A DNA stretch of 37,973 nt from Aquisalimonas sp. (GTDB lineage Bacteria; Pseudomonadota; Gammaproteobacteria; Nitrococcales; Aquisalimonadaceae): NCBI RefSeq assembly GCF_007120195.1, contig NZ_SKOG01000279.1, positions 1-37,973 of the forward strand, given 5' to 3'. The first letter of the stretch is position 1; every line of letters starts with the position of its first letter. This document shows, one piece after another, positions 15,487 to 24,700 of the stretch. The notes beneath the pieces were generated by a model. That model was given only the letters and a program-made list of their open reading frames with translations, did no database searches and had not been told where the DNA came from. The position numbers and the translations under genes are program-made.

Positions 15487-16806
15487 TTACTGACCCGGGA
15501 TCCAGGCAGTGCCCGCCAGCGGCACCCGGGCCATGGCGGCGGCTTCCATATTGATGGCCACGAGATCCTCCGGTTCCAGGTTGTGCAGGTGGGACTTGCC
15601 GCACGCCCGGGCGATAGTCTGCGCTTCCAGGGTAATCACCCGCAGGAAGTTGGCCAGACGGCGGCCCGCCAACTCGGGATCAAGCCGACTGGAGAGTTCT
15701 GGATCCTGGGTGGAGATCCCGGCGGGATCCTGACCGGCGTGGTAGTCATCGTAGAAGCCGGCGGCCGAGCCGATCTTTTCGTAGTCGGCCTCCCAGCGGG
15801 GATGGTTGCAGCCGAGGGCGATGAGGGCGGCAGTACCGATGCTCACGGCGTCGGCGCCCAGCGCCATGGCCTTGGCCACGTCGGCGCCGTTGCGGATACC
15901 ACCGGAGACGATCAGCTGCACCTTGCGGTGCATGCCCATCTCCTGGAGCGCCTGCACCGCCTGGGGGATGGCCGCCAGGGTGGGAATGCCCACGTGCTCG
16001 ATGAACACCTCCTGGGTGGCGGCGGTACCGCCCTGCATGCCGTCCAGCACCACCGCGTCGGCACCGGCCTTTACCGCCAGCTTGACGTCGTAGTAGGGGC
16101 GGCTGGCGCCGATCTTGATGAACACCGGTTTTTCCCAGTCGGTGATCTCGCGCAGTTCCTCGATCTTGATGGCGAGGTCATCCGGACCGGTCCAGTCCGG
16201 GTGCCGGCAGGCGCTGCGCTGGTCGATCCCCTTGGGCAGGGTGCGCATGTGGGCCACGCGGTCGCTGATCTTCTGGCCCATGAGCATGCCGCCGCCGCCG
16301 GGCTTGGCCCCCTGGCCGAGCACCACCTCGATGGCATCGGCCATGCGCAGGTGGACCGGGTTCATGCCGTAGCGCGACGGCAGGTACTGGTAAACCAGCG
16401 TGCGCGACTGGCCGCGCTCCTCGTCGGTCATGCCGCCGTCGCCGGTGGTGGTGCTGGTGCCCACGGCGGAGGCGCCGCGACCCAGGGCCTCCTTGGCGTT
16501 GGCCGAGAGTGAGCCGAAGCTCATGCCGGCAATGGTCACCGGGATATCCAGATGCAGCGGCTTGCTGGCGAAGCGGTCGCCGAGCACCACATCGGTGCCG
16601 CATTTCTCGCGGTAGCCTTCCAGGGGGTAGCGCGACACGCTCGCCCCCAGGAACAGCAGATCGTCGAAGTGCGGCACCTTGCGCTTGGCACCGAAACCGC
16701 GGATGTCATAGATGCCAGTGTCCGCGGCACGTTGAATTTCGTGGATGGTGAGGCGATCGAACGTCGCCGATTCGCGCAGGCCCCTTCGTTCTCTGTGATC
16801 GTCCAT
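15487..16806 (-). CDS. mgsC: N-methylglutamate synthase, FMN-binding large subunit (MgsC/GlxD-like)
   Basis: A 439-residue protein equivalent to the FMN-binding central region of glutamate synthase GltB. Flavin and substrate motifs include IAGMSFGSLSANAKEALGRG, GDGGMTDEE, the Gly-rich KPGGGGMLMG, and GGIRNGADVAKAMALGADAV near the phosphate site. In the N-methylglutamate pathway the MgsABC complex converts gamma-glutamylmethylamide plus a glutamate-derived acceptor to N-methylglutamate. The same three-gene set is called glxBCD in rhizobia. Start 16806 follows CTGAGGAGGGATCG. It ends 13 bp before the regulator. Identity as MgsC rather than another GltB-like enzyme rests on the complete neighbouring gene set. 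Confidence 0.88.
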   Translation of the reverse strand: MDDHRERRGLRESATFDRLTIHEIQRAADTGIYDIRGFGAKRKVPHFDDLLFLGASVSRYPLEGYREKCGTDVVLGDRFASKPLHLDIPVTIAGMSFGSLSANAKEALGRGASAVGTSTTTGDGGMTDEERGQSRTLVYQYLPSRYGMNPVHLRMADAIEVVLGQGAKPGGGGMLMGQKISDRVAHMRTLPKGIDQRSACRHPDWTGPDDLAIKIEELREITDWEKPVFIKIGASRPYYDVKLAVKAGADAVVLDGMQGGTAATQEVFIEHVGIPTLAAIPQAVQALQEMGMHRKVQLIVSGGIRNGADVAKAMALGADAVSIGTAALIALGCNHPRWEADYEKIGSAAGFYDDYHAGQDPAGISTQDPELSSRLDPELAGRRLANFLRVITLEAQTIARACGKSHLHNLEPEDLVAINMEAAAMARVPLAGTAWIPGQ

Positions 16807-16816
16807 CGATCCCTCC

Positions 16817-17500
16817 TCAGCCGCCATCGGCGTTGTCCACCTGGAAGTTGTAGAGCTGCCTTGCGGAGCCGTAGCGGCGGAACTCCGCCGGATTGGTCTC
16901 CATCCCGGCCTGCGCCAGCAACGCGCGCAGCTCGCTGATGTGCTCCTCGCGCATCTCTTTCTCGATGCAATCGGCGCCGAGAGACTCCACCGAGCCACGC
17001 ACATACAGGCGCGCCTCGTAGATGGAGTCGCCCAGCGCTCCGCCGGCGTCGCCACAGACCACCAGCCGCCCGGCCTGGGCCATGAAGGCACTCATGTGAC
17101 CGACGTTGCCGCCGACCACGATGTCCACGCCCTTCATGGAGATGCCGCAGCGCGCCGACGCGTTGCCGTCGATAACCAGCAAGCCGCCGTGGGCGGTGGC
17201 GCCGGCGGACTGCGAGGCATTGCCGTGGACGTGCACGCGGCCGGACATCATGTTTTCGGCCACGCCCACACCCACGGTGCCGTTCACTTCCACGGTGGCC
17301 TTCTGGTTCATGCCGGCGCAGTAGTAGCCGGCGTGGCCGTCGATGACCACGTGCAGCTCCTGATCCAGGCCGCAGGCGAGCGCGTGGCGACCATCGGGCT
17401 CGGTTATGCGCCATTGGCCCTCGGTGAGCTCGCGCGCCTGATCGTGCAGCAGCTGGTTCACTTCCCGCACGGAGTGTTCCGCGAGGCTGATCGACTTCAT
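16817..17500 (-). CDS. mgsB: N-methylglutamate synthase GXGXG subunit (MgsB/GlxC-like)
   Basis: A 227-residue protein made largely of the GXGXG right-handed beta-helix found at the C-terminus of GltB. Repeats are easily seen: VEVNGTVGVGVAENMMSG, VHVHGNASQSAGATAHGG, IDGNASARCGISMKGVD, VVGGNVGHMSAFMAQAG. In glutamate synthases this domain is structural and positions the ammonia channel between the amidotransferase and FMN domains. Here it is a separate polypeptide, as in MgsABC. Its ATG overlaps the mgsA stop by 4 bp, and it ends 10 bp before mgsC, so all three are translationally coupled. Confidence 0.88.
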   Translation of the reverse strand: MKSISLAEHSVREVNQLLHDQARELTEGQWRITEPDGRHALACGLDQELHVVIDGHAGYYCAGMNQKATVEVNGTVGVGVAENMMSGRVHVHGNASQSAGATAHGGLLVIDGNASARCGISMKGVDIVVGGNVGHMSAFMAQAGRLVVCGDAGGALGDSIYEARLYVRGSVESLGADCIEKEMREEHISELRALLAQAGMETNPAEFRRYGSARQLYNFQVDNADGG

Positions 17501-18423
17501 GTACCGGTCTCCTGGCTGCGCTGCGGGCTCCCCTCCCAGACGTAGACGCGGGTCGGCTCCGGCTCCCACACGCGGGCGGTGCTGATGCCGGGCAACCCCG
17601 CCAGGGCACGGTATTCGGAGGCCATGGCCACGTAGTCGGCGGTCTCGGCCAGCACGGCCGGCTTGCAGGCGATGGGGTCACGCAACACGGCGAAGCCATC
17701 CCGCGTGCCCACGGTGAAGGTGTAGAAACCGTCCAGATCACCCACCGCCCGCTCCAGCGCGCCGGTGAGGCCGTCGCCCTCGGCCAGGCGCCAGGTGAGA
17801 TAGGCCGCCGCCACCTCGGTGTCGTTATCGGTGTCGAACTCCAGGCCTTCCCGCTCCAGCTGTAGCCGCAGCCGGTTGTGGTTGGACAGGGAGCCGTTGT
17901 GCACCAGGCACAGGTCGTGCCCGGTGGAGAAGGGGTGGCTGCCTTGCATGGTCACCGCGCTCTCGGTGGCCATGCGGGTATGGCCGATGATGTGGGTGCC
18001 CTGCATGCGGGCGAGCCCGAAGCGCTCCGCCACCAGCCTCGGATGGCCCACTCCCTTGAGGATCTCGATGCTGTGGCCGACGCTCATCAGCCGCACCTGC
18101 GGCGCCCGCTCCCTCAGCCAGGCGCGCACCTGCCCGGGATCGGCGCCGGTCTTGAACACCGCAGCGGTGGCATTGCGGAACCACTCCACCGCAGCACCCA
18201 GGTCGGCTTCCAGGCCATCGGCCAGCGCCTGCCAGTCGGTGGCCGGATCCTCGGCCTGCAGGGTGTACTTGAGGCGGTCCTGCCCCACGTCATCGCCGTA
18301 GATGGCAAAGCCGGCGCTGTCCGGGCCGCGATCGCCCATGGCCAGCAGCATGGGCTGGAACAGCTCGCCCAGCCGGGGCTGCAATGCCTCGTTCTTCAGG
18401 TAAAGGCCTACGATGCCGCACAT
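17497..18423 (-). CDS. mgsA: N-methylglutamate synthase glutamine-amidotransferase subunit (MgsA/GlxB-like)
   Basis: A 308-residue class II glutamine amidotransferase. The catalytic Cys is residue 2 (MCGIVGLY) and becomes N-terminal once Met is removed. Other landmarks are GDRGPDSAGFAIYG, HIIGHTRMATESAVT and the substrate-binding LVHNGSLSNHNRLR and DTDNDTEVAAAYL. This is the PurF/GltB-type amidotransferase fold as a stand-alone subunit. In the N-methylglutamate route it acts on gamma-glutamylmethylamide, releasing methylamine into the synthase channel. It lies 33 bp after gmaS and overlaps mgsB. Confidence 0.9.
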   Translation of the reverse strand: MCGIVGLYLKNEALQPRLGELFQPMLLAMGDRGPDSAGFAIYGDDVGQDRLKYTLQAEDPATDWQALADGLEADLGAAVEWFRNATAAVFKTGADPGQVRAWLRERAPQVRLMSVGHSIEILKGVGHPRLVAERFGLARMQGTHIIGHTRMATESAVTMQGSHPFSTGHDLCLVHNGSLSNHNRLRLQLEREGLEFDTDNDTEVAAAYLTWRLAEGDGLTGALERAVGDLDGFYTFTVGTRDGFAVLRDPIACKPAVLAETADYVAMASEYRALAGLPGISTARVWEPEPTRVYVWEGSPQRSQETGT

Positions 18424-18456
18424 GATGCTACTCCTTCGTTCCGGTAACGCGACGCC

Positions 18457-19791
18457 TCAGAAGAACTGCGCATAGCGCTCGATTTCCCATTCCGAGACGT
18501 GGCGGTTGTACTCGATCCACTCGGCGCGCTTTAAGCGAATGAACTCCTCGACAATGCCGTGCCCGAGCGTCTCGGCGAACAGACCGTCTTCCTCGAGGCA
18601 ATCCAGGGCCTGATTGAGGGTTTGCGGCAGGATGCCGATCCCGAGTTCCTCGCACTGCGCGGCGGTGTAGTTGTAGAGATTGACGTTGTGGGGCTCGCCC
18701 GGTTCCAGTTCGCGGTCGATGCCGTCCAGGCCCGCGGCGATGAGCCCGGCGGTGACCAGGTACGGATTGCAGCCGGCATCCGGCAGCCGGTACTCCAGGC
18801 GACCGTAGGGAATGCGCACCATGGACGAGCGGTTGTTGTCGCCGTAGGTCACGTACACCGGCGCCCAGGTGGCGCCGGAGGCGGAACCACCCACCACCAG
18901 CCGCTTGTAGGAGTTGACCGTGGGTGCGGCCAGGGCGCACAGGCCGTGGGCGTGGTGCAGCAGCCCGGCCAGGAAGTGGTAGCCCATTTTCGACAGACCC
19001 ATCCCTCGACTGTCGCTGTCGTCGTGGAACAGGTTGGTGCCGGACGCATCCACGATGGACATGTGGTAGTGCATGCCGTTACCGGTGCGACTGGAAATGG
19101 GCTTGGGCATGAACGAGCAGATCATGCCCAGGTCATGGGCGATCTCGCCGGCGCCCATGCGCAGGAACACGAAGCGATCAGCAGAGGTCAGCGCATCGCT
19201 GTGGGTGTAGTTGATCTCGAACTGCGCGTTGGCGTCCTCGTGGTCGATCTGGTAGATGTCGAAGCCAACCTCCTGGAGGTTGGTCACCAGGGTTTCCAGA
19301 AACCTCCGCGAGCGGGAGAGGCCCTTGTAGTCGTAGCAGGGCTTGTCGAGGGTGTCGCTCTCGTCCACAGGCTCGAGGCGCCCATTGCGCTGGGACTGAA
19401 ACAGGCAGAACTCCGGCTCGAGTCCGGTATTCAGGGTCCAGCCGCGCTCCTTCAGACGCTCCAGTTGCCGCTGCAGCACATACCGGGAATCCAGCGGCCA
19501 GGGCTCGTCGTCCACGTACCCGGTGCAGGCGATGCGGGCGTAGCCGGGTTGCCAGGGCACCAGGGTCAGCGAGGCGAGATCCCCCCGGGCCATGAAATCG
19601 GACTCGTGGGGCTCCATGGCGAGTCCGGACACGGCGAAGCCGGCGAAACCCGCCCCGTCGGTGATCACGCTCTCCAGGCAGTGCGCCGGCACTGATTTGG
19701 TCTTCGCCACGCCGTGGATATCCACGAACTGGGCAAGAACGAAGCGGACATCGTTGTCCTTCAGCAGGCTCTGGACGTCAGTGGGCAACAT
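18457..19791 (-). CDS. gmaS: Gamma-glutamylmethylamide synthetase (GmaS, glutamine synthetase-like)
   Basis: A 444-residue glutamine synthetase-superfamily enzyme of the GlnT/GmaS group. It should ligate methylamine to glutamate with ATP to give gamma-glutamylmethylamide. Landmarks are [13 protein letters not shown] near 23-35, the catalytic GLEPEF (123-128), [12 protein letters not shown] (184-195), [12 protein letters not shown] (234-245) and the group-specific [11 protein letters not shown]. The last motif and the early Val-Asp-Xaa-His-Gly are strongly shared with characterised GmaS proteins. It sits between mgdD and mgsA, the expected place for gmaS rather than a nitrogen-assimilation glnA. 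No adenylylation-type context is present. Confidence 0.9.
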   Translation of the reverse strand: MLPTDVQSLLKDNDVRFVLAQFVDIHGVAKTKSVPAHCLESVITDGAGFAGFAVSGLAMEPHESDFMARGDLASLTLVPWQPGYARIACTGYVDDEPWPLDSRYVLQRQLERLKERGWTLNTGLEPEFCLFQSQRNGRLEPVDESDTLDKPCYDYKGLSRSRRFLETLVTNLQEVGFDIYQIDHEDANAQFEINYTHSDALTSADRFVFLRMGAGEIAHDLGMICSFMPKPISSRTGNGMHYHMSIVDASGTNLFHDDSDSRGMGLSKMGYHFLAGLLHHAHGLCALAAPTVNSYKRLVVGGSASGATWAPVYVTYGDNNRSSMVRIPYGRLEYRLPDAGCNPYLVTAGLIAAGLDGIDRELEPGEPHNVNLYNYTAAQCEELGIGILPQTLNQALDCLEEDGLFAETLGHGIVEEFIRLKRAEWIEYNRHVSEWEIERYAQFF

Positions 19792-19810
19792 GGCTCATCT
19801 CCATGGGTCA

Positions 19811-20290
19811 TCAAGACGGATTGATTCTTGAGGGATCGCGGACAACGGACTGCAGCATGGACTCGAGATATGCCCCGTAGGACGGGTCAAAGCCCAGCAG
19901 CAGACTGTCAGGCACTGATGCTGGCCGGTACAGCCAGGCGTTGACGCCGGCCACGGCGGCCATGAACCAGCCCCCGGGCGGTAGCCTGCCGAGATCGTGC
20001 GGGCAGAGCTCTGTGAGGGCGTCACTCCAGCGGGCACCCGACAGGCGCATGACCCAGTCGCTGCGCTGCAGCAGCCAGGGGGGTGTCTGCGGCGACTGCT
20101 GCCACTCCTCCTCGCCGGCGATCAGATAGCCATTGCGGCCGGTACAGGCCACGAACCCCGGGCCGTGCTCAACGGCGGTAAGCTCGGCCTCGGGAATCGG
20201 CAGCCCTTCAGCGCGCAGGGCATCGACAGCGCCACTGCCCACCAGTTCCCACAGGCGCAGGTCCACGTGTGTCTCCAGGGTCAACGTCAT
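19811..20290 (-). CDS. mgdD: N-methylglutamate dehydrogenase gamma-type subunit (MgdD, SoxG-like)
   Basis: A 159-residue homologue of sarcosine oxidase gamma subunit. This subunit family is poorly conserved and resembles a fragment of the GcvT/TrmE folate-binding fold. Visible parts are an N-terminal strand-rich segment (DLRLWELVGSGAVDALR), the Trp-rich middle WLLQRSDWVMRLSGARW and a late PPGGWFMAAVAGVNAWLYRP. Its ATG overlaps the stop of the alpha-type subunit by 4 bp, and gmaS follows 19 bp later. It needs the other three subunits for function. Assignment is mainly by position and size. Confidence 0.8.
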   Translation of the reverse strand: MTLTLETHVDLRLWELVGSGAVDALRAEGLPIPEAELTAVEHGPGFVACTGRNGYLIAGEEEWQQSPQTPPWLLQRSDWVMRLSGARWSDALTELCPHDLGRLPPGGWFMAAVAGVNAWLYRPASVPDSLLLGFDPSYGAYLESMLQSVVRDPSRINPS

Positions 20291-23196
20291 GGCGTTACCT
20301 CCGGTGCATCGGCGTTTTGCCGCAGACCGTCCGGGTCATAGAAGGTCTCCGTGACTACCTCGGCGGCGAGCATCCGCCCGCCGTCGCCGCGGATGGCCAG
20401 CGCCTGGCCCGCCTCCGCCAGGTCCCGGTCCACCATGGCCAGGCCGATGGGCCGCCCCAGCGTCGGGCTGCGGGCGATGCTGGTGACCCTTCCGGCAATG
20501 GTGCCGTCACGGATGACCAGATGGGATTCCCGGGGCAGGGGAGCGCTGGAATCGGCCGCCATGACAAAGCGCACCAGTTTCCGCTGCTCCGCGCCCTTGA
20601 GATGGGCCAGAGCCGGACGGCCGACGAACCAGGGTTTTTTCAGGTGCACGGCCCACGGCATGGCCGCCTCGAAGGGGTTGGTGAGGCCGTCGGTGTCCTG
20701 GCCGACGATGATGTGCCCCTTCTCCAGCCGCAGCACCCGCTGGGTGTCAACACCGAAGGGGCGGATACCCAGGGGCGCGCCTGCGTCCATGAGGGCATCC
20801 CAGATGCGGGCCATGGTGCCCGCCGGGGCGTGAATCTCGTAGCCCAGCTCGCCCACGAAACCCACCCGCAGCAGACGGGCCCATTCACCGCAGACGCGGG
20901 CATCCGTCATGCCCAGCCGCGGCAGTGCCGCCTCGCTGAGATCCACATCCACGAGGGGTTCCAGCACCCGGCGACTCAACGGTCCGGTCAGATTCAGGGC
21001 ACCGAGCTGACCGGTGCGGTTGACCACGTGCACGTCCAGCCCCCACTCGAGGGCGTGTCGGGTCAGGGTCTGGTACGTGCCCTCGGCGTGGCTGGAGGTG
21101 GCGGTGAGGTAATAGTGATCCTCCGCCAGCCGCCCCACCACACCGTCGTCGACGATCACGCCGGTGTCGTCGGTGCGCAGGGCATACCGGGTCAGGCCCG
21201 CGCGCAGGTTGCCCTGGCGCATGGTGTAGCTGCCATCCAGCAGGGTTGCGGCATCCGGGCCCAGCACTTCGATCTTGCCCAGGGTGGAGACGTCGATGAT
21301 GCCGACGCCAGTGCGCACGGCAGTCACTTCGCTGGCGATCACCTGCTGGGCGTCGGCCTCCTCGCCGTAGAACGACGGGCGCTCCCACTCGCCCGACTCC
21401 ATGAGGAACCCACCGTGCTCGCCGTGCCAGGCCTGCACCGGTGTCTCCCGCCAGGGACGCATGCGCCGCCCGGCCAGGTCCTCCAGGCGTACCGGGTGGT
21501 ACATGGGCCGGGCAGTGGTTGTGCCTGTTTCGTCCATGCCCTGGCCCAGATAACGGGCCAGGATGCGGAAGGCGTTGAGGTTCGAGTGCTTGCCCTGACT
21601 GGGCCCCATGCCCACGGTGGTGAAACGCTTGAGCAGCTCGACGTTGTCGAACCCTTCCCGGGCGCCCTGGATCAGGTCCTTGTACTGCAGATCCTCATCG
21701 AGATCGACGAAATCCCGGCCTTTCGGGTGCGGCACCACCGGCCACGGCGTTGCGTGAGCCCTGGTGTCGCGGTTGGACATGGGGTCCGACACCGGTCCAC
21801 CGGCGAGCGCGGCGGCAAGCCGGCCTGCGGCGTCACGGCCGTCGTCGCGCTGGCTGGCCAGGGAGAATACCCCGTTCATGCGCCCGGCCGGCACCACGGT
21901 GTCGGGCCAGGCGACCGGCACCGGCATCTCCAGGGTGTCGTCGTAACTGAACCGCCCCCCTGCCTGATAGAGCAGGTGCCCGGCGGGCCCCCACCCCGCG
22001 CTGCTCACCACGCCGTCGCAGTCGATCCGACGCGCATGCGTCTGATCGGGGACACCGCCGGCGTCCACCGGTGCGATGGTGGCCGCGGCCACCGCACCGT
22101 CGCCGTGCGCCTCGACGATGGCCCAGCCGAAGTGTACCGGCACGCCGGCATCCACCAGAGCAGCAGCGTCGGCCTTCTGTACTCCGGGGCCGGAGGCGAC
22201 CACCGCCTGCAGCTCGACACCACCGCGGCGCAGATCCTCCGCTGCGGCGAAGCCCTCGGGATTGTTCACCTGCAGTACCGCCCGCTCGCACGCCTGCACA
22301 CCAAAGCGGTGCAGCAGACGCTGCGCGGCGGAGGCCATCAGCACCCCCGGCAAGTCGTTGTTGCGGAACACCGCCGGTTGCTCGATCACGCCGGTGGCCA
22401 GCACCACGCCCCGGGCACGCACCTTGATGATGCCCTCGGGCGTGGACACCGGCACCCAGTGGTCGGTGTAAAAGCCCAGGGCCACGGCGGAGGTCAGCAC
22501 GCGGATGGCCGGGCTGGCAGCGACCGCCTCCATTAGCTCGTCCCGCTGCGCGGGCGCCGCCGGGTCGGTGACCCATTCGTAGTCGAGACTGCCGCCCAGG
22601 TGCGGATTTTCGTCCACCAACAGCACATCCAGGCTCGCTTCGGCGGCGCCAAGCGCAGCCTGCAGGCCGGCGGGGCCACCGCCCACCACCAGCACGTCGC
22701 AGTAGCCGTAGCGCTTGGGCCGGCGCCGCGGCGTCCACGCCGAGTCCACGGTACCGAGGCCGGCGCGCCGGCGGATCAGCCGTTCCCAGTACGGGAACAG
22801 CCAGCGCGGCTTGTGGAAGGCCTTGTAGTAGAAGCCGGCGGGCAGGAAGCGGCCAAGGCGGTCCAGGTGGCGGTGGGCGTCCCGGGCCAGGCTGCCGCTG
22901 ACATTCACCGGCCGCACATCCAGTGCGTCGGTGACCGGAGTCACGTCACCACGGACATTGGTGTCGTCGGCGGTGGTGAAAAGGGCGTTGACGTCGTGAT
23001 TCGCCATGGACAGGGCGCCGCGCGGCCGGTGGTACTTGAAGCTGCGCCCCAGCAACTGAACCCCGTTGGCCTGCAGGGCCGAGGTGATGGTGTCACCGGC
23101 GAAGGCCACGTAGCGGGTGCCCTCGAAGGTGAAGTGCACGGTCCGGTGGCGGTCGATCCACTCCCGCGGTCCCGCTTCAGAGCGTCGGAATGGCAT
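20287..23196 (-). CDS. mgdC: N-methylglutamate dehydrogenase alpha-type subunit (MgdC, SoxA-like)
   Basis: A 969-residue homologue of heterotetrameric sarcosine oxidase alpha. Order of parts: a ferredoxin-like N-terminal domain without cluster cysteines (about 18-95, with SFKYHRPRGA); an NAD-binding flavoprotein-type domain with VVGGGPAGLQAAL (171-183); and a C-terminal aminomethyltransferase (GcvT-like) folate domain from about 570 on (ATLLDGSYTMRQGNLRAGL; GELGYEIHAPAG; RVLRLEKGHIIVGQDTD). The last domain transfers the released C1 unit to tetrahydrofolate as methylene-THF. It overlaps the delta-type gene by 20 bp. The neighbouring gmaS and mgsABC make N-methylglutamate a likelier substrate than sarcosine. 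Confidence 0.88.
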   Translation of the reverse strand: MPFRRSEAGPREWIDRHRTVHFTFEGTRYVAFAGDTITSALQANGVQLLGRSFKYHRPRGALSMANHDVNALFTTADDTNVRGDVTPVTDALDVRPVNVSGSLARDAHRHLDRLGRFLPAGFYYKAFHKPRWLFPYWERLIRRRAGLGTVDSAWTPRRRPKRYGYCDVLVVGGGPAGLQAALGAAEASLDVLLVDENPHLGGSLDYEWVTDPAAPAQRDELMEAVAASPAIRVLTSAVALGFYTDHWVPVSTPEGIIKVRARGVVLATGVIEQPAVFRNNDLPGVLMASAAQRLLHRFGVQACERAVLQVNNPEGFAAAEDLRRGGVELQAVVASGPGVQKADAAALVDAGVPVHFGWAIVEAHGDGAVAAATIAPVDAGGVPDQTHARRIDCDGVVSSAGWGPAGHLLYQAGGRFSYDDTLEMPVPVAWPDTVVPAGRMNGVFSLASQRDDGRDAAGRLAAALAGGPVSDPMSNRDTRAHATPWPVVPHPKGRDFVDLDEDLQYKDLIQGAREGFDNVELLKRFTTVGMGPSQGKHSNLNAFRILARYLGQGMDETGTTTARPMYHPVRLEDLAGRRMRPWRETPVQAWHGEHGGFLMESGEWERPSFYGEEADAQQVIASEVTAVRTGVGIIDVSTLGKIEVLGPDAATLLDGSYTMRQGNLRAGLTRYALRTDDTGVIVDDGVVGRLAEDHYYLTATSSHAEGTYQTLTRHALEWGLDVHVVNRTGQLGALNLTGPLSRRVLEPLVDVDLSEAALPRLGMTDARVCGEWARLLRVGFVGELGYEIHAPAGTMARIWDALMDAGAPLGIRPFGVDTQRVLRLEKGHIIVGQDTDGLTNPFEAAMPWAVHLKKPWFVGRPALAHLKGAEQRKLVRFVMAADSSAPLPRESHLVIRDGTIAGRVTSIARSPTLGRPIGLAMVDRDLAEAGQALAIRGDGGRMLAAEVVTETFYDPDGLRQNADAPEVTP

Positions 23197-23449
23197 AGGC
23201 CACCTCCTGCGGCGGAACGACGCGCTCCACCACGTTGCTCAGGGTGTTGCGCTCCAGCACGAACCAGCGCCCCGTGGGCCGGTGGAACCACCACTCCCGC
23301 AGCACCGTGGGCTGTCCGGTGCGGTTGAAGGCGTGATCCGCCACGTCGGCCAGCGGCGCGTCGCCCGGGGGCGGTCGGCGTACCTCGCCGCCGTAGACGA
23401 ATTCGCTGATGGGCCGGCGGCCAATGATCGGGCAGTCGAGCTGTTGCAT
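23177..23449 (-). CDS. mgdB: N-methylglutamate dehydrogenase delta-type subunit (MgdB, SoxD-like)
   Basis: A 90-residue homologue of sarcosine oxidase delta subunit. It keeps the N-terminal outline (LDCPIIGRRPISEFVYGGE) and the conserved EWWFHRPTGRWF segment. In classical SoxD four residues (two Cys in CxxC, a His and a Cys four further on) bind zinc. Here the matching positions are C6, I9, H56 and G60, so two of four ligands are missing and zinc is probably not bound. It starts 2 bp after the beta-type gene stop and overlaps the alpha-type gene. Confidence 0.85.
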   Translation of the reverse strand: MQQLDCPIIGRRPISEFVYGGEVRRPPPGDAPLADVADHAFNRTGQPTVLREWWFHRPTGRWFVLERNTLSNVVERVVPPQEVAYAIPTL

Positions 23450-23451
23450 GG

Positions 23452-24693
23452 TCAGTGCCCCACGGAAGCCGCGCCCTTCTCGCCCACCAACTGGAAGTCG
23501 GCAAAGCGGTCGAAGCGGAACGGCTCGATCAGTTCATGGTTGCGGTTGTTGGCGACAGTGTCCGCCATAGTGCTGCCGCTGATGGGTGTGGCCTTGAAAC
23601 CCCAGGTGCCCCAACCGGCATCCAGGTAGAAGCCGGACACCGGCGTGGTCCCCATGATGGGAGCGAAGTCCGGCGTCATGTCACTCATGCCCGCCCACTG
23701 CCGGTTAATGCGCAGCCGGGCGGTGAACGGGAACAGGTCGACGATGCGGTCGGCCAGTCCCTCGACGAACTCGAATGACGAGCGGGTGCTGTGGAGCACC
23801 GCCGGGTCCACCGAGGCCCCCATCACCAGCTCGCCCCGGGAGGACTGGCTCACGTACACGTGCAGGCTGCCCGAGACGACAATGGTGTCCAGGAAGGGCT
23901 TCACCGGCTCGGTGACACACGCCTGCAGCGGGAAGATCTCGATGGGTGTGGACAAACCCGCCATCTCGGTAATGCGGGGCGTGGAGCCGGCGACCATGGA
24001 TACCACCGCACCGCAGCGGATGTTGCCCCGGTCCGTGGCGACGCCGCAGACGCGCCCGTTCTCCACCTGCATGCCGGTCACCCGGGTCTTCTGATGCACT
24101 TCCACACCGTTGTTGGTGGCAGCCCGAGCGTAGCCCCAGGCCACGGCGTCATGCCGGACCACCGCACCCGGGGCGTGGTACAGCGCACCCATTACCGGCT
24201 GCGAGCCACCGCAGTCCAGGTCGAGGCCGGGAATGCCGCGCCCCACGGCGTCGCGGTCCACCACCTGGCTGTCCACGTCCAGGTGACGGTTCACCTCGGC
24301 GCGCCAGCGCATGGTGCGCATGGCCTCGTCGGAATGGGCCAGGGTGTAGTGGCCGCGCGTGGAGTAGAACAGGTTGATGTCCAGCTCCTGGGAGAGCCTC
24401 TGGAACATGCGCACGCTGGCGTCATAGAAGCGCACGCCATCCGGCGTCAGGTAGTTGGAGCGGACGATGGTGGTGTTGCGCCCGGTATTGCCGCCGCCGA
24501 TGTATCCCTGCTCCAGCACCGCCACGTTGCGGATGCCGTGGCGGGTGGCCAGGTAGTAGGCGCAGGCGAGCCCGTGGCCGCCACCACCGATGATCACCAC
24601 GTCGTAGCTGTCACGCAGGTCCGCCGGCTCCGGGAAGAACCGGGGCTCCTTGTGGGCACCGCGCAGACCGATTTTCAGAAGCCGCCAGGGCAT
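23452..24693 (-). CDS. mgdA: N-methylglutamate dehydrogenase beta-type subunit (MgdA, SoxB-like)
   Basis: A 413-residue DAO-family flavoprotein, the catalytic subunit that oxidises the N-methyl group. The FAD-binding Rossmann motif is VVIIGGGGHGLACAYYLA (32-49), followed by YIGGGNTGRNTTIVRSNYL. VRHDAVAWGYARAA has H181 at about the place where heterotetrameric sarcosine oxidases carry covalent FMN, so a bound FMN is likely. The C-terminal GFYLDAGWGTWGFKATPISG is the usual flavin-site segment. AGGTG precedes the ATG. It is 7 bp downstream of purU. In sarcosine utilisers the same four genes are soxBDAG; here the linked gmaS-mgsABC favour N-methylglutamate. Confidence 0.9.
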   Translation of the reverse strand: MPWRLLKIGLRGAHKEPRFFPEPADLRDSYDVVIIGGGGHGLACAYYLATRHGIRNVAVLEQGYIGGGNTGRNTTIVRSNYLTPDGVRFYDASVRMFQRLSQELDINLFYSTRGHYTLAHSDEAMRTMRWRAEVNRHLDVDSQVVDRDAVGRGIPGLDLDCGGSQPVMGALYHAPGAVVRHDAVAWGYARAATNNGVEVHQKTRVTGMQVENGRVCGVATDRGNIRCGAVVSMVAGSTPRITEMAGLSTPIEIFPLQACVTEPVKPFLDTIVVSGSLHVYVSQSSRGELVMGASVDPAVLHSTRSSFEFVEGLADRIVDLFPFTARLRINRQWAGMSDMTPDFAPIMGTTPVSGFYLDAGWGTWGFKATPISGSTMADTVANNRNHELIEPFRFDRFADFQLVGEKGAASVGH

Positions 24694-24700
24694 GAATCAC

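Noticed and set aside
18559-19695. A 378-codon open frame antisense to gmaS
   Set aside because: Same reason: the opposite strand carries a full glutamine synthetase-like enzyme with catalytic motifs.
20269-22536. A 755-codon open frame antisense to mgdC
   Set aside because: It mirrors the codon pattern of the strongly supported mgdC gene; long antisense frames are expected in GC-rich coding DNA. Its composition (His/Gly/Val-rich) is typical of a shadow and it has no recognisable domain.
20287-24693. Calling the four Sox-like genes a plain sarcosine oxidase (soxBDAG)
   Set aside because: Sequence alone allows it, but their operon partners gmaS and mgsABC make N-methylglutamate dehydrogenase the better reading. 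The alternative is kept in the gene entries.
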